From NCBI GenBank assembly GCA_012729675.1, contig JAAYCR010000067.1, positions 1-44,011 on the forward strand: DNA of 44,011 bases, read 5' to 3'. A model generated the notes under the pieces. It made no database searches, had not been told where the DNA came from, and saw only the letters and a list, made by a program, of their open reading frames with translations. Shown piece by piece: positions 27,059-35,840 of this stretch. The position numbers and the translations under genes are program-made. Position 1 is the stretch's first letter. Each line of letters begins with the position of its first letter. The DNA is from Phycisphaerae bacterium (GTDB taxonomy: Bacteria; Planctomycetota; Phycisphaerae; Sedimentisphaerales; Anaerohalosphaeraceae).

Positions 27059-27622
27059 TCAGGAGGCGGGGACTGCGGACCGCTTTTGGCGTTTTCGCTG
27101 TTTTCGCCGGCGATAATAGACAACCGCCTGAAAACTGAGCCACTGGGTCAGCTTGGCGGCAATAAAGCCAATAATGACGCCGCCGATCAGGATTTCAAGC
27201 CCGATGTTCATTGCCGCCGCGGAGACCTCTTTTCAAAATGCGGTGGTATGGAATTCCGTAATCAGCCGGTAAAAAGACAAGGTTTCTTCGAATATGTCTT
27301 CCATCATTTCCGGGTCGATTTCAGGTTTTTGCGCCCTGATGCCCAGCAGCCACCGTCCCAGCCGATAGGAGGGTTAATACACAAATACCGCCGTGGCCGG
27401 GTTGCTGACCCACGCCCCCAAGAGGGCCATCGCCTTGTTGGCTTTGAACAAGGCGGCGACGGCCCAGGAAAGGGCCATCTGAATCCCCATCAACGGCAGG
27501 TACGCTACGAACACGCCAATGGCCAGCCCCCGCGATATCCGTTCGGGCGAATCGTCAGCGTGCAGGATGCGATACCTGATAAAGCGCAGTATTGGCCGCA
27601 GGCGAATCAGGAGTATCAGCAA
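27059..27622 (-). pseudogene. DUF2062 protein gene with two in-frame stop codons
   Basis: One continuous frame of 187 codons matches a full DUF2062 membrane protein from end to end: hydrophobic N-terminal half with ADDSPERISRGLAIGVFVAY, the NPATAVFVY segment, then YRLGRWLLGI, a charged middle, a second hydrophobic helix (IGGVIIGFIAAKLTQWL) and a basic tail. The frame is broken by TAA at 27374-27376 and TGA at 27233-27235, without any frameshift. It begins with TTG at 27622, overlapping the heptosyltransferase stop (TTGCTGA), with AAGAAGG upstream. The residues on both sides of each stop still fit the family, so the damage is recent, or the base calls are wrong. DUF2062 function is unknown. 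Confidence 0.8.
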
Positions 27623-28692
27623 AGGTGTCGCCTTCTTTGACGGCTGTCCCCGCTTGCTCGTCCCAGTTGTCGTCGCACCGCATCCATCACCGCCTGAACG
27701 GTGATATGCTCGATGCGGTGGGCCGGGTCTCGGCTGCGGATAGCCTTGTCGCGCTGATTTGGCTCGATAGCGACAACCGCTTCGGGCTGCTGGTACGGCC
27801 CGACCCAGGCCGGGTTGGTTGGCCCGAAGATCAGCACAGTAGGGACGCGCTGCGCGATGGCAATATGGCCGGGGCCGGTATCATTGGAGACCACCAGATG
27901 AGCCTGCCCCAGCAGGGCAACAAGCTGCGGGATTGTCGTTTTCCCGCTGAAATCCGCCACCGGCGCGACGCAGTTTTGCTGGAGGGCGGCGATGATTTTT
28001 TTCTCGCCCGCTGTACCGACGGCCGCCAGGGCAAGCCCGAAATGCTTGCTGATACCCTCGGCGACGACGGCGAACCGCTCAATCGGCCACTGTTTGCTCG
28101 TATGTGCTGCCCCCGGAATCAGCGCGGCAAACCGCTTCGGCTCCAGCCCCGCGTCTTCCAGTAGATGTCCGACGCGCTGGACGGCGGACGCGGGCGGCTC
28201 AAGTGTCCCATGCGGCTGAAACGTTGTTACGCCAATGGCTTCGAGCATCCCTCGGTAGCGGTCCACCATGTGCAGCGAATCAGAGGCCGGGCGTACCCGC
28301 TGCGTATAGAACAGCGGCGCCAGTTCCCGTGCCGTCGTCATGCCGACCCTGTTTTTACACCCCGACAGCCACGCAAACAGCGCTGTTCGCAACAGGCCCT
28401 GGAGGTCCAAAATCAAGTCGTAGCGTTCGCTGCGGAGCTGCACGAGCAGCTCCCGCAGGGCGGTCCAGCCTTCGGGCGCATACCAGCGGCCCATTTGCCG
28501 ACGCCGAAACAGCAGTGTTTCGTCCAGTCCCCGCACGCATTCCAGCAGGGGGGCGAATTCCTCGCGGATCATCCAAGAGATTCGCGCTTCCGGAAACGCC
28601 GTGCGCAGCGCATCCAGCACCGGCAGCGCATGGACGACATCACCCAGCGCCGAGGGTTTGATAATCAGGATGTTTCGATACTGCTTTTCCAT
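27616..28692 (-). CDS. GT9 family heptosyltransferase
   Basis: Heptosyltransferases add heptose to the LPS inner core. From the ATG at 28692 the protein has about 358 residues and shows the N-terminal NILIIKPSALGDVVHALPVL and the C-terminal GT9 motif VVSNDTGPGHIA, with GPTNPAWVGPY after it. A longer frame to 28809 adds residues that do not look like the family. The sequence resembles WaaC/RfaC, but the exact acceptor cannot be read. It suggests an outer membrane with a heptose-containing glycolipid. The DUF2062 pseudogene overlaps its stop. Confidence 0.88.
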   Translation of the reverse strand: MEKQYRNILIIKPSALGDVVHALPVLDALRTAFPEARISWMIREEFAPLLECVRGLDETLLFRRRQMGRWYAPEGWTALRELLVQLRSERYDLILDLQGLLRTALFAWLSGCKNRVGMTTARELAPLFYTQRVRPASDSLHMVDRYRGMLEAIGVTTFQPHGTLEPPASAVQRVGHLLEDAGLEPKRFAALIPGAAHTSKQWPIERFAVVAEGISKHFGLALAAVGTAGEKKIIAALQQNCVAPVADFSGKTTIPQLVALLGQAHLVVSNDTGPGHIAIAQRVPTVLIFGPTNPAWVGPYQQPEAVVAIEPNQRDKAIRSRDPAHRIEHITVQAVMDAVRRQLGRASGDSRQRRRHLC

Positions 28693-28959
28693 CGTTGCCT
28701 TGGACAAACAAGGGATTCTGTCACTCAAGGGGCAGATTGTACGTAAACCCATCCCCGAAAGCAAGGGTTTCTGCGACACCGACAAAGTCTTATTGATCCC
28801 GGATTTCACATTTAAATTCGTGCAAAAAGGTAAGATTTTGATAGTATAGGGCTTATGAATGCTTTTTTAACAGTTTTTGTGTTTAGAATTTGGATACCCC
28901 GATGGGTGACGTATCGAGAGATTGATGATATGGTGCAGAATTTTCAAATATATGATTTT

Positions 28960-28989
28960 TTGACAGCACGGGCGGGAGTGAATTATACT
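28960..28989 (+). promoter_or_regulatory. Strong sigma70-type promoter
   Basis: TTGACA and TATACT are spaced by 18 nt; transcription would start near 28996 and run into the lipoprotein gene at 29042, which has AGGAG 7 nt before its ATG. Confidence 0.7.
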
Positions 28990-29041
28990 GACCTTCGGTT
29001 CACAACATCTAATATCATAAATCCAGAACAGGAGTAGCTAA

Positions 29042-29851
29042 ATGAAAGAAAAATCAGCGCTTCGGAAAAAATCACCCGGAATCGTTATCTCATTAATGTT
29101 TTGGACATTGATTATAGTGTCCGGCTGTCAGCGGCCAGACCGGGTGTCCCCCGACTGGCACCACGAGGAGCAGAAGCGATTACAGGAGATTGCCGGTTCG
29201 GAACTTTATTCAAGAAACCTCACGCTGAGTGTTTCGCATGTGGCGGCTCTGGACGAACAAACGCTTCTGCTGGGAGGCTCATACCGTTCTCCTGCAGCCC
29301 CGGTCCGTTCCGCCCTTCTGCGATCGGCCGACGGCGGAAAAACATGGCAAGACACCGGCGTCTGGCTGACCGGATTTGATACGTGGCGGATATTTGTGCT
29401 GGATCAAAAACACGCCTTTGCCGCAGCCAACTATTCCATTGAGGGCTGGCTTGCCCCGTTCGTCATCTTTGGCACGACTGACGGAGGAGCAACCTGGTAT
29501 CGCAGCAAGCAGGAATTGCCTTTCGAGCATATCGGTATTCCTTCTGGAGCGGGTTTTTCCTTTGTCAGCCCTCAAGACGGCCAGTTCTGGATTGCCGGAT
29601 CATCCACTGTTAAACATTATTACCTCACCAAAGATGGTGGACGTACATGGAAACTCTCGTACGTAGCTGCATGTGGACCGGAAGGCGAATCAATCGATTG
29701 CAAATTTGAAAATGATTGGAAAAACAATCGAGTTGTCATCAATCTTCGCTTGCCTCTTGGTCCCGATGAGTACAAAACCGTCGGCATGCTCAATACCAAA
29801 TACACCATAGACGAGCGGGGAAATATAACACCGGCATCTTTGAATGATTGA
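29042..29851 (+). CDS. Ycf48/BNR-repeat-like lipoprotein
   Basis: The 269-residue protein begins with a lipoprotein signal peptide ending in VSGC (Cys29). The mature part repeats the sialidase/Ycf48-type Asp-box pattern: SADGGKTWQDT, TTDGGATWY and TKDGGRTWKL, which mark blades of a beta-propeller. At about 240 residues the mature chain gives only a partial or small propeller. Such proteins are usually exported and bind other proteins or glycans; enzymatic activity is not implied. It stands alone with its own promoter. Confidence 0.8.
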   Translation: MKEKSALRKKSPGIVISLMFWTLIIVSGCQRPDRVSPDWHHEEQKRLQEIAGSELYSRNLTLSVSHVAALDEQTLLLGGSYRSPAAPVRSALLRSADGGKTWQDTGVWLTGFDTWRIFVLDQKHAFAAANYSIEGWLAPFVIFGTTDGGATWYRSKQELPFEHIGIPSGAGFSFVSPQDGQFWIAGSSTVKHYYLTKDGGRTWKLSYVAACGPEGESIDCKFENDWKNNRVVINLRLPLGPDEYKTVGMLNTKYTIDERGNITPASLND

Positions 29852-30084
29852 ATTTGAAAATAACAGGCAATTATATTTCTTATCGCACAATTGCCCTGTT
29901 TGTGGCTTCCATCAGCGTCTGGCTGTGCAACTGTTCAATAGATGAAGCGGGTTTTAGTTTCGGCTGAAAAAATATAGTTTCGGTTGAGAATATTTCGGGA
30001 TGATTGTTTTATACAGATTCTATCCGCCCCAGACCCTCAAAGACGGGATGCGGCTTCGATTTACCCGATAAACCCCAGCCGGCG
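29852..30084. other. Intergenic region with a 20-bp tandem repeat
   Basis: Between convergent genes. Two adjacent imperfect 20-bp copies beginning TAGTTTCGGYTGA lie at 29955-29974 and 29975-29994. No gene and no clear terminator seen. Confidence 0.55.
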
Positions 30085-31896
30085 TTATTTCAGCGCGGCG
30101 GCCTGGAAGACGTCCACCTTTTGGATCGTGCCGTCTTCATTGAACCGCATCGGCGAAATGCACGTCTCGCGTTTGTAACCCGTTCCGTCCGGAATCGCAA
30201 ATCGGTGGTACGCAATGAACCATTGATCCTTCCCCGGAACCTGTACCACCGAATGATGCCCGGCGCCTTTGACCTGTCCCTCGCCCTTGAGAATGGGGTT
30301 TTCCGCGGCCTTGGTGAACGGCCCCATCGGCGAATCGGACATGCCGTAGGCGACGCTGTAGCGCGGGTCGCGCGTATCGAATTCCGACCACATCAGATAA
30401 TAGACGCCCTTGCGTTTGATGACGAACGTCCCCTCGTTGTAACCGGGCGGCGTAATCCGGCGAACCCCCGCCGGATCGAACGAGATCATATCCTCGTTGA
30501 GCTTGACCACGTGACAATGGCCCTGGCCCCAGTAAAGGTAGGCCGAGCCGTCATCATCGACGAACACCATCGGGTCGATGGCCTGGCCGGGATAGTCGCC
30601 GCGGGCCACCAAGGGCTTTCCCAGCGGGTCGCGAAACGGCCCGTGTGGCGTATCGGCTACCGCTACCCCGATGTTTTGAGCGGATGACGTATAAAAATAG
30701 TACTTGCCGTTTTGGGTTGCGATGGCCGGCGCCCAGGCGTTCTGATTGGCCCACTCCACATCGACCCCCAACCACAAGATCACGCCGTGATTTTGCCAGT
30801 GCACCAGGTCTTTGGAGGACATACAACTGAACGACCGCGACGCCCAGCCTTCGCTGCCGTCCGTGGTCGGATAGATATAATACGTATCGCCGAACACCGC
30901 GATATGCGGATCGGCGTGGTAGCCCGGCAGGACCGGCGGGGGAGGCATCCGGTGCGCATGGTCTCCAAGTCCGTCGGCGATGCGGCGGTCGATTGTCAGC
31001 AGCGTTCCGTGCCGCTGGCCCGGTACGGCAAAGATCCGGTCGGAAATATCCGTCCACGTCCTGAAATCCCGCGTCCTGATCGCCCCATAGCGGCCGTGCG
31101 TATAGTAATCGACATACATCACATAATCGTCGCCGATGCGCGCCATCGTCGGTCCCTCGGCCCGCGCCGTCAACGCGGGCGCATCGAGCAGCTTATACGG
31201 CCCGCGGGCGTCGTCGGCCAGTGCCAGCCAGATCGGCCCCCAGATGTTCCGCGCCTGCTTGTCGCCTTCTTTGATCGTCAGCACATACCGCTCGCCGGCC
31301 TTCACGATCGTCGCGTCAATATGATCAAAACCGGGGTCTAAGAAAACCGTCGGTTTGCTGAACGACTCAAAATCTTTCGTGGTGACAAAGTACGTGCGGT
31401 TGTTCATCCGGTCGTTTGAGACGGTATCGGGAAAGCGTCCCTCGACATCCGACGACCAGGTGATGATGTATTCGCCCCGCTTGTCGTCATAGAATGTTTC
31501 CGGCGCCCAGCAATTGCGCACGCCCGGCACGTCTGCCATCAGCGGCAGGAATTTCTGCTCCGTCCACGTCCTCAGATCGCGCGAAGAAGCATACCCGATC
31601 CCCGCATCGTTCCAGCCCGTCGTCCAAACCATGCGGAATACCCCGTCCGGCCCGCGCAGAAGATGCGGATCGCGCATCAGCCGGCCGCCGACCTTCGGCT
31701 CCAGAAAAATTCCATCAATCTCCGTCCATCGATATCCGTCTTCGCTGATTGCCAGATGCAGGCCGTCGCCGTTTCCGCGAAACGACGTAAACAGATAAAC
31801 GGAATCCGACGCCTGTGCCGTCATCCCGCACAAAGCCAGAATCAAAACAAACCCCGTCACTATTCGGCCGCTTCCTGCTGCGCTGCGCTGTGTCAT
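30085..31896 (-). CDS. Secreted protein with two GH43-type five-bladed propeller domains
   Basis: A signal peptide (cleavage near AQASD, about residue 30) precedes two propeller domains. The second (about 325-600) has the GH43 triad: YHADPHIAVFGDTYY (base Asp), QAIDPMVFVDDDGSAYLYWG and NEGTFVIKRKGVYYLMW (acid Glu), so it is a likely arabinofuranosidase or xylosidase. The first domain (about 35-320) also has an RDPHLLRGPDGVF and HIDATIVKAGERYVLTI pattern with AEGPTMARIGDDYVMY, so it resembles another GH43-related domain. Two such domains in one chain are uncommon. GAGGAG precedes the ATG. It follows lysA by 60 bp. Confidence 0.87.
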   Translation of the reverse strand: MTQRSAAGSGRIVTGFVLILALCGMTAQASDSVYLFTSFRGNGDGLHLAISEDGYRWTEIDGIFLEPKVGGRLMRDPHLLRGPDGVFRMVWTTGWNDAGIGYASSRDLRTWTEQKFLPLMADVPGVRNCWAPETFYDDKRGEYIITWSSDVEGRFPDTVSNDRMNNRTYFVTTKDFESFSKPTVFLDPGFDHIDATIVKAGERYVLTIKEGDKQARNIWGPIWLALADDARGPYKLLDAPALTARAEGPTMARIGDDYVMYVDYYTHGRYGAIRTRDFRTWTDISDRIFAVPGQRHGTLLTIDRRIADGLGDHAHRMPPPPVLPGYHADPHIAVFGDTYYIYPTTDGSEGWASRSFSCMSSKDLVHWQNHGVILWLGVDVEWANQNAWAPAIATQNGKYYFYTSSAQNIGVAVADTPHGPFRDPLGKPLVARGDYPGQAIDPMVFVDDDGSAYLYWGQGHCHVVKLNEDMISFDPAGVRRITPPGYNEGTFVIKRKGVYYLMWSEFDTRDPRYSVAYGMSDSPMGPFTKAAENPILKGEGQVKGAGHHSVVQVPGKDQWFIAYHRFAIPDGTGYKRETCISPMRFNEDGTIQKVDVFQAAALK

Positions 31897-31956
31897 TCTA
31901 AACTCCTCAAATGGGCGTTAACAAAATCAAAAGGTAAGACGCACGGCAAGCCGTGT

Positions 31957-33234
31957 TTATTTCTCATGGGCGACGAGGTCGTCGTACGTCTGGCGGCGGC
32001 GGATGACCGAGAAGGTATCGCCGTCAACCAGTACCTCGGCGGCCAGCGGACGGGCATTGTAGGTGCCGGCCATCGTGTAGCCGTAGGCCCCGGCGGTAAA
32101 GATTGCGATCAGGTCGCCGCGCTCGACCGGCGGCAGCGGGCGGCCCTTGGCAAAATAATCCGTCCCTTCGCAGATGGGGCCGACGACATCGACGGTCTCC
32201 AGCCCGTCGGCGGGATAGTCTTGGGTACGTTTTTTCGGGATGAATCCCTCGGCCACGGCAGCCGGCCAAATAAAATGAAACGCCTCGTACAGACACGGTC
32301 GAATCAGGTCGTTCATCCCGGCATCGACAATCACAAACGTCTTGCTGCCTCCTTGCTTCTTATAGAGCGTCCGCGTGAGCATAATCCCCGCGTTGGCGAC
32401 AATGCTCTTGCCGGGCTCCAGGATCAGTTTAAGCCATTTATCCTTGAGCAATGGAACAATGCCCGATGCGTAATCGGCCGCCGAAGGGACGGTATCGGTC
32501 TCGTAGTCGGCCCCGTAACCGCCGCCCAAGTCCAGCGCCTCAATGCGATGCCCTTTGTCGCGGAGGCTGTCGATCAGCGGCAGAATCTTCCGCACGCCAT
32601 TGACATACGGGTCAATGGTCTTGCCGCCGGAGCCGAGATGCACATGTACGGCGCACAAATCCACCGCGCCGTTGCGGCCGTATTGGGCAAAGACCCGCTG
32701 TGCCCGCTCAATATCGACGCCGAACTTGGTCTCCTTGACGCCCGTGGTGATGTGCTTGTGCGTCTGGTAGGCGACATCGGGATTGACGCGAAGGGCGGCC
32801 TTGGTCTTCTTGCCGGTTTGCTTGGCCAACGCGATCAAATTCTCCAACTCGGCCTCGGATTCGATATTGAAGTAGGCTATGCCCGCTTCCAGTGCCTCGA
32901 CAATCTCCTTATCCGTCTTGCCGACGCCGGCATAGACGATCTTATTCATATCCGCCCCCGCCTGACGGGCGCGAAACAGTTCGCCGCCGCTGACAATATC
33001 AAACCCGCTGCCGGCCTGCGCCAGCAGCCGCAGGATATGGATATTGCCGCAGGCCTTGACCGAATAGCAAATGACCGTGTCCAGGGCCGCGAAAGCCGTC
33101 TGATTCTTCTTAAGATGGTCCAGCATCGTCGCCTTGCTATAGATATAGACCGGCGTACCGACCGCCTCGGCGATCCGGGCCACGTCAACCCCTTCGGCAA
33201 AAAGACGACCATTTTTATATTGAAATAAATCCAT
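31957..33234 (-). CDS. lysA: Diaminopimelate decarboxylase
   Basis: LysA makes lysine from meso-diaminopimelate. The 425-residue protein has the PLP lysine in VICYSVKACGN, the HVHLGSG and ALDLGGGYG phosphate-site motifs, EPGKSIVANAGIM and the CEGTDYF region that supplies the active-site cysteine from the second subunit. AAGGAC precedes the ATG by 6 nt. A short GC-rich hairpin (CACGGC/GCCGTG) follows its stop at 31942-31955. Confidence 0.95.
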   Translation of the reverse strand: MDLFQYKNGRLFAEGVDVARIAEAVGTPVYIYSKATMLDHLKKNQTAFAALDTVICYSVKACGNIHILRLLAQAGSGFDIVSGGELFRARQAGADMNKIVYAGVGKTDKEIVEALEAGIAYFNIESEAELENLIALAKQTGKKTKAALRVNPDVAYQTHKHITTGVKETKFGVDIERAQRVFAQYGRNGAVDLCAVHVHLGSGGKTIDPYVNGVRKILPLIDSLRDKGHRIEALDLGGGYGADYETDTVPSAADYASGIVPLLKDKWLKLILEPGKSIVANAGIMLTRTLYKKQGGSKTFVIVDAGMNDLIRPCLYEAFHFIWPAAVAEGFIPKKRTQDYPADGLETVDVVGPICEGTDYFAKGRPLPPVERGDLIAIFTAGAYGYTMAGTYNARPLAAEVLVDGDTFSVIRRRQTYDDLVAHEK

Positions 33235-33444
33235 AACAGTCCTTTCTTAACAGTATCAACGCATATCATGCCGCACCTCAAAGGGTGGCCACTATACCCC
33301 CCGGCCGGACAAAAATCAAATCCATCTGCAATATCAATCTATGCAAAAACGTCTATTTTATAATAACGCCTATATAACCACTTAATATCCGGCAAATAAA
33401 GAAATGACAAGACAATAAACCAAGCCGATATGAAGGACTCCCTT

Positions 33445-34800
33445 ATGAAAACAGAGTCAAATCCCTCGTCCACCCGTCGTCACTTTCTCCGCCAAACCGC
33501 TGCCGCCGCCGCCTTTACCCTCGTCCCCCGCCATGTGCTGGGCAGCGGCCTGACCCCGCCCAGCGAAAAACTCAACATCGCCTGTGTGGGCGTCGGAGGC
33601 AAGGGCTTTTCCGACGCCGAGGCCGTCAGTTCGCACAATATCGTCGCCCTCTGCGATGTGGATGATCAGTGTGCGGCCCGCGCCTTTAACACCTTCCCCA
33701 ACGCCAAACGCTACCGCGACAGGCGGGTAATGCTCGACAAAGAGCCGCAGATCGACGCGGTAATGGTCGCCACGCCCGACCACTGCCACGCCCTGATTTC
33801 GTTGGCGGCGATGAAGCTGGGCAAACACGTCTATTGCCAAAAGCCCCTCACGCACACCGTAGAGGAGGCACAATTGATGGCTGCCGCGGCCGTCGAAAAG
33901 AAGGTCGCTACGCAGATGGGCAACCAAGGCCACGCCTCGGAAGGGACAGCCCGCATCCAGGAACTGATCGCCGCCGACGCCATCGGCCCCGTCCGTCAGG
34001 TGTACGTCTGGACGGACCGGCCGATGAACGGGATGTTCGGCGAATACTGGCCGCAGGGCGTCAGCCGCCCCGGCGATACGCCGCGGGTGCCGGGGCATCT
34101 GGACTGGGATATATGGCTGGGGCCGGCGCCTGAGCGTCCGTATCACGCGGCGTACCACCCGTTCCGCTGGCGCGGCTGGTGGGATTTCGGTACCGGCGCA
34201 CTGGGTGATATCGGTTGCCATGCCCTCGATTCGGTGTTCCGGGCGCTGAAGCTGGACTATCCCGAATCGGTGCAGGCCGCCTGCAGCCGGGTCAATAATG
34301 AGACCTATCCCGTAGCCTCGGTGGTCACGTACAAGTTCCCGGCTCGCGATACGATGCCGCCGGTCACGCTGACCTGGTACGACGGAGGCCTTAAACCTCC
34401 GCGCCCCGAAGAACTGGAGCCGGGCCGACAACTCGGCGACGGCGGAACCCTGTACATCGGCGACAAAGGCAAGATCCTCGACGGCCACATCTTCCCCGAA
34501 TCCAGAAGACGGGATTACACCCCGCCGCCCAAAACCCTGCCGCGTTCCATCGGCCATTACGAAGAATGGCTGGCCGCCTGCAAGACCGGCTCGCCGACTG
34601 GTTCGAATTTTGTGTTTGCCGGCCGGCTGACCGAAGCGGTGATGCTGGGCAATATCGCTCTGCGCGTGGATTTGCGCGAACAGCTCTCGCGGCAGATACT
34701 GGTGTGGGATGCGGCGGCCAGGCAGTTTTCCAACTTGCCCCAGGCAAATGCGTTCCTGAAAAAGCCCTATCGCCCCGGCTGGTCGATCTATGACCTCTGA
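33445..34800 (+). CDS. Gfo/Idh/MocA family oxidoreductase with Tat signal
   Basis: The N-terminus carries a twin-arginine signal (STRRHFLRQTAAAAAF), typical of the many exported Gfo/Idh/MocA oxidoreductases of planctomycetes. The NAD-binding fold follows (NIACVGVGGKGFSDAEAV) with MVATPDHCHALISLAAMKLGKHVYCQKPL split over residues 95-125, where the EKP motif reads QKP; a Trp-rich C-terminal half is also usual (DWDIWLGPAPERPY). The start at 33445 is preferred because AAGGA lies 8 nt upstream; a longer frame begins at 33430. The sugar substrate is unknown. Its end overlaps hypB by 13 bp, tail to tail. Confidence 0.9.
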   Translation: MKTESNPSSTRRHFLRQTAAAAAFTLVPRHVLGSGLTPPSEKLNIACVGVGGKGFSDAEAVSSHNIVALCDVDDQCAARAFNTFPNAKRYRDRRVMLDKEPQIDAVMVATPDHCHALISLAAMKLGKHVYCQKPLTHTVEEAQLMAAAAVEKKVATQMGNQGHASEGTARIQELIAADAIGPVRQVYVWTDRPMNGMFGEYWPQGVSRPGDTPRVPGHLDWDIWLGPAPERPYHAAYHPFRWRGWWDFGTGALGDIGCHALDSVFRALKLDYPESVQAACSRVNNETYPVASVVTYKFPARDTMPPVTLTWYDGGLKPPRPEELEPGRQLGDGGTLYIGDKGKILDGHIFPESRRRDYTPPPKTLPRSIGHYEEWLAACKTGSPTGSNFVFAGRLTEAVMLGNIALRVDLREQLSRQILVWDAAARQFSNLPQANAFLKKPYRPGWSIYDL

Positions 34801-35450
34801 GCGGCGGCCTTGCGCCGGTCAATCAGCCAGTCGTACCATGCCTCCAGCCCCTGTCCGGTGGTCGCCGAGACTTGCAGGACGGTCGCGTCGGGGTTGACCG
34901 CGTGAATATCGGCCAGTACCCGCTCCAATCGGAACTCAATATAGTCCATCAGGTCAATCTTGTTGATCAGGATAATCTCCGCCCCGGCAAAAGTGCCGGG
35001 ATATTTGGCGGGCTTGTCGTCGCCTTCGGGTATGCTGAGCAGCACCACCCGTCCCGCTTCGCCGAGGTCAAAGGCCGACGGACAGACCAGATTTCCGACA
35101 TTTTCAATGAAAATCACATCTTTTTCTTTTGCCTTCATCTGCCGCAGCGCAGTGCCGACCTGTCCGGCCGACAGATGGCATGCGCCTTCGGTCTCAATCT
35201 GCACCGCCTCGGCCCCGGTCTGCCGAATCCGCTGGGCATCGTGATCGGTGCGGATATCGCCTTCAACAACCGCAATCGTCAGGCGCCCCTGCATATCCTG
35301 AATCGTCCGGGCCAGCAAGGTCGTCTTGCCGGAGCCAGGTGAGGAGATCACGTTCAGACACAAAGTGCCGTTTTTCGCGAAATAATCACGGTTATTGAGG
35401 GCACATTGGTCATTTCGACTCAATATTTTTTGGTTCAGTGATACTTTCAT
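34788..35450 (-). CDS. hypB: Hydrogenase nickel incorporation GTPase HypB
   Basis: HypB is the GTPase that helps HypA insert nickel. Starting at the ATG at 35450, 220 residues show the P-loop VISSPGSGKTTLL, the metal-site region ETEGACHLSA, FIENVGNLVCP and the base-recognition NKIDLMDY. A start at 35471, seven codons earlier, is possible but not seen in homologs as I recall. The N-terminal His-rich nickel store found in some HypB is absent. It is distant from hypE-hypA (5.9-7.2 kb). Confidence 0.94.
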   Translation of the reverse strand: MKVSLNQKILSRNDQCALNNRDYFAKNGTLCLNVISSPGSGKTTLLARTIQDMQGRLTIAVVEGDIRTDHDAQRIRQTGAEAVQIETEGACHLSAGQVGTALRQMKAKEKDVIFIENVGNLVCPSAFDLGEAGRVVLLSIPEGDDKPAKYPGTFAGAEIILINKIDLMDYIEFRLERVLADIHAVNPDATVLQVSATTGQGLEAWYDWLIDRRKAAAQRS

Positions 35451-35520
35451 CGATACTCTGCCATGCTCCATAGGTTAATCTTCAGTTAATCTTTGCAATC
35501 GCCGGCACCTCTATCGGCGT

Positions 35521-35551
35521 ATTATAACGATATTGCCATCAATGCATACAA
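35521..35551 (-). promoter_or_regulatory. Possible hypB promoter
   Basis: A perfect TATAAT (35521-35526) has TTGTAT 19 nt upstream on the minus strand. Two direct copies of GATTAAC, 11 bp apart (35474-35480 and 35485-35491), lie just before the start codon. Confidence 0.45.
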
Positions 35552-35572
35552 TTTTTGTAAGCCCCAAAATGC

Positions 35573-35611
35573 AAAAAACCGGGTTTCCCGTTTTGTCGGA
35601 CCCCGGTTTTT
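35573..35611 (-). terminator. Strong intrinsic terminator
   Basis: A 10-bp perfect stem (AAAAACCGGG/CCCGGTTTTT) with an 18-nt loop ends in a T-run on both strands. It would stop minus-strand transcripts coming from the small ORF at 35706-35840 before they reach the hypB promoter. Confidence 0.75.
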
Positions 35612-35705
35612 CGGAGGAGGGTGATGGAAAGTCAAAAACGTTACGATTCAGCGGGACACTGAACCGCAACAGGCAGGCTGAGGGCCTGAAGGAGGGCTGT
35701 TATTG

Positions 35706-35840
35706 TTACGCGTCGAATTCTCTTCTTTGGGGCGGTGGTGCCGGCATAAAGGAGGCCATAGTCGTCGCTTCCAGCTGATTGGAAACGGCCGCCAGCTCGC
35801 GCAACACCATTGTCGGGAATATATACATCATGTTATTCAT
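35706..35840 (-). CDS. Candidate small protein of 44 residues
   Basis: An ATG at 35840 with AGGTGA 6 nt upstream opens 44 codons to TAA at 35706-35708. The peptide starts MNNMMYIFPTMVLRELAAV, has an amphipathic-looking helix and ends with a PAPPPQRRE-type tail; it is Met-rich (six Met). About 95 nt of hairpin-rich sequence and a strong terminator follow, so the unit 35840-35573 looks like a complete small transcript. No family is recognised. It might be a true small protein or the coding part of a regulatory RNA. Confidence 0.4.
   Translation of the reverse strand: MNNMMYIFPTMVLRELAAVSNQLEATTMASFMPAPPPQRREFDA

Noticed and set aside
27233-27235. Selenocysteine at the TGA in the DUF2062 frame
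   Set aside because: A TAA interrupts the same frame upstream and the family has no conserved cysteine there, so recoding is not supported.
28855-29037. 60-codon ORF before the Ycf48-like lipoprotein
   Set aside because: A consensus promoter (28960-28989) and the ribosome binding site of the next gene lie inside it, and its residues look random.
31663-33228. Long plus-strand frame (521 codons) opposite lysA and the GH43 gene
   Set aside because: It is antisense to two clear genes; such frames are common in GC-rich DNA. The same holds for the 366-codon frame opposite the Tat oxidoreductase (33457-34557) and those opposite secA.
35533-35778. 81-codon plus-strand ORF after hypB
   Set aside because: It runs through the strong hairpin terminator at 35573-35611, has no ribosome binding site and shows no recognisable pattern.
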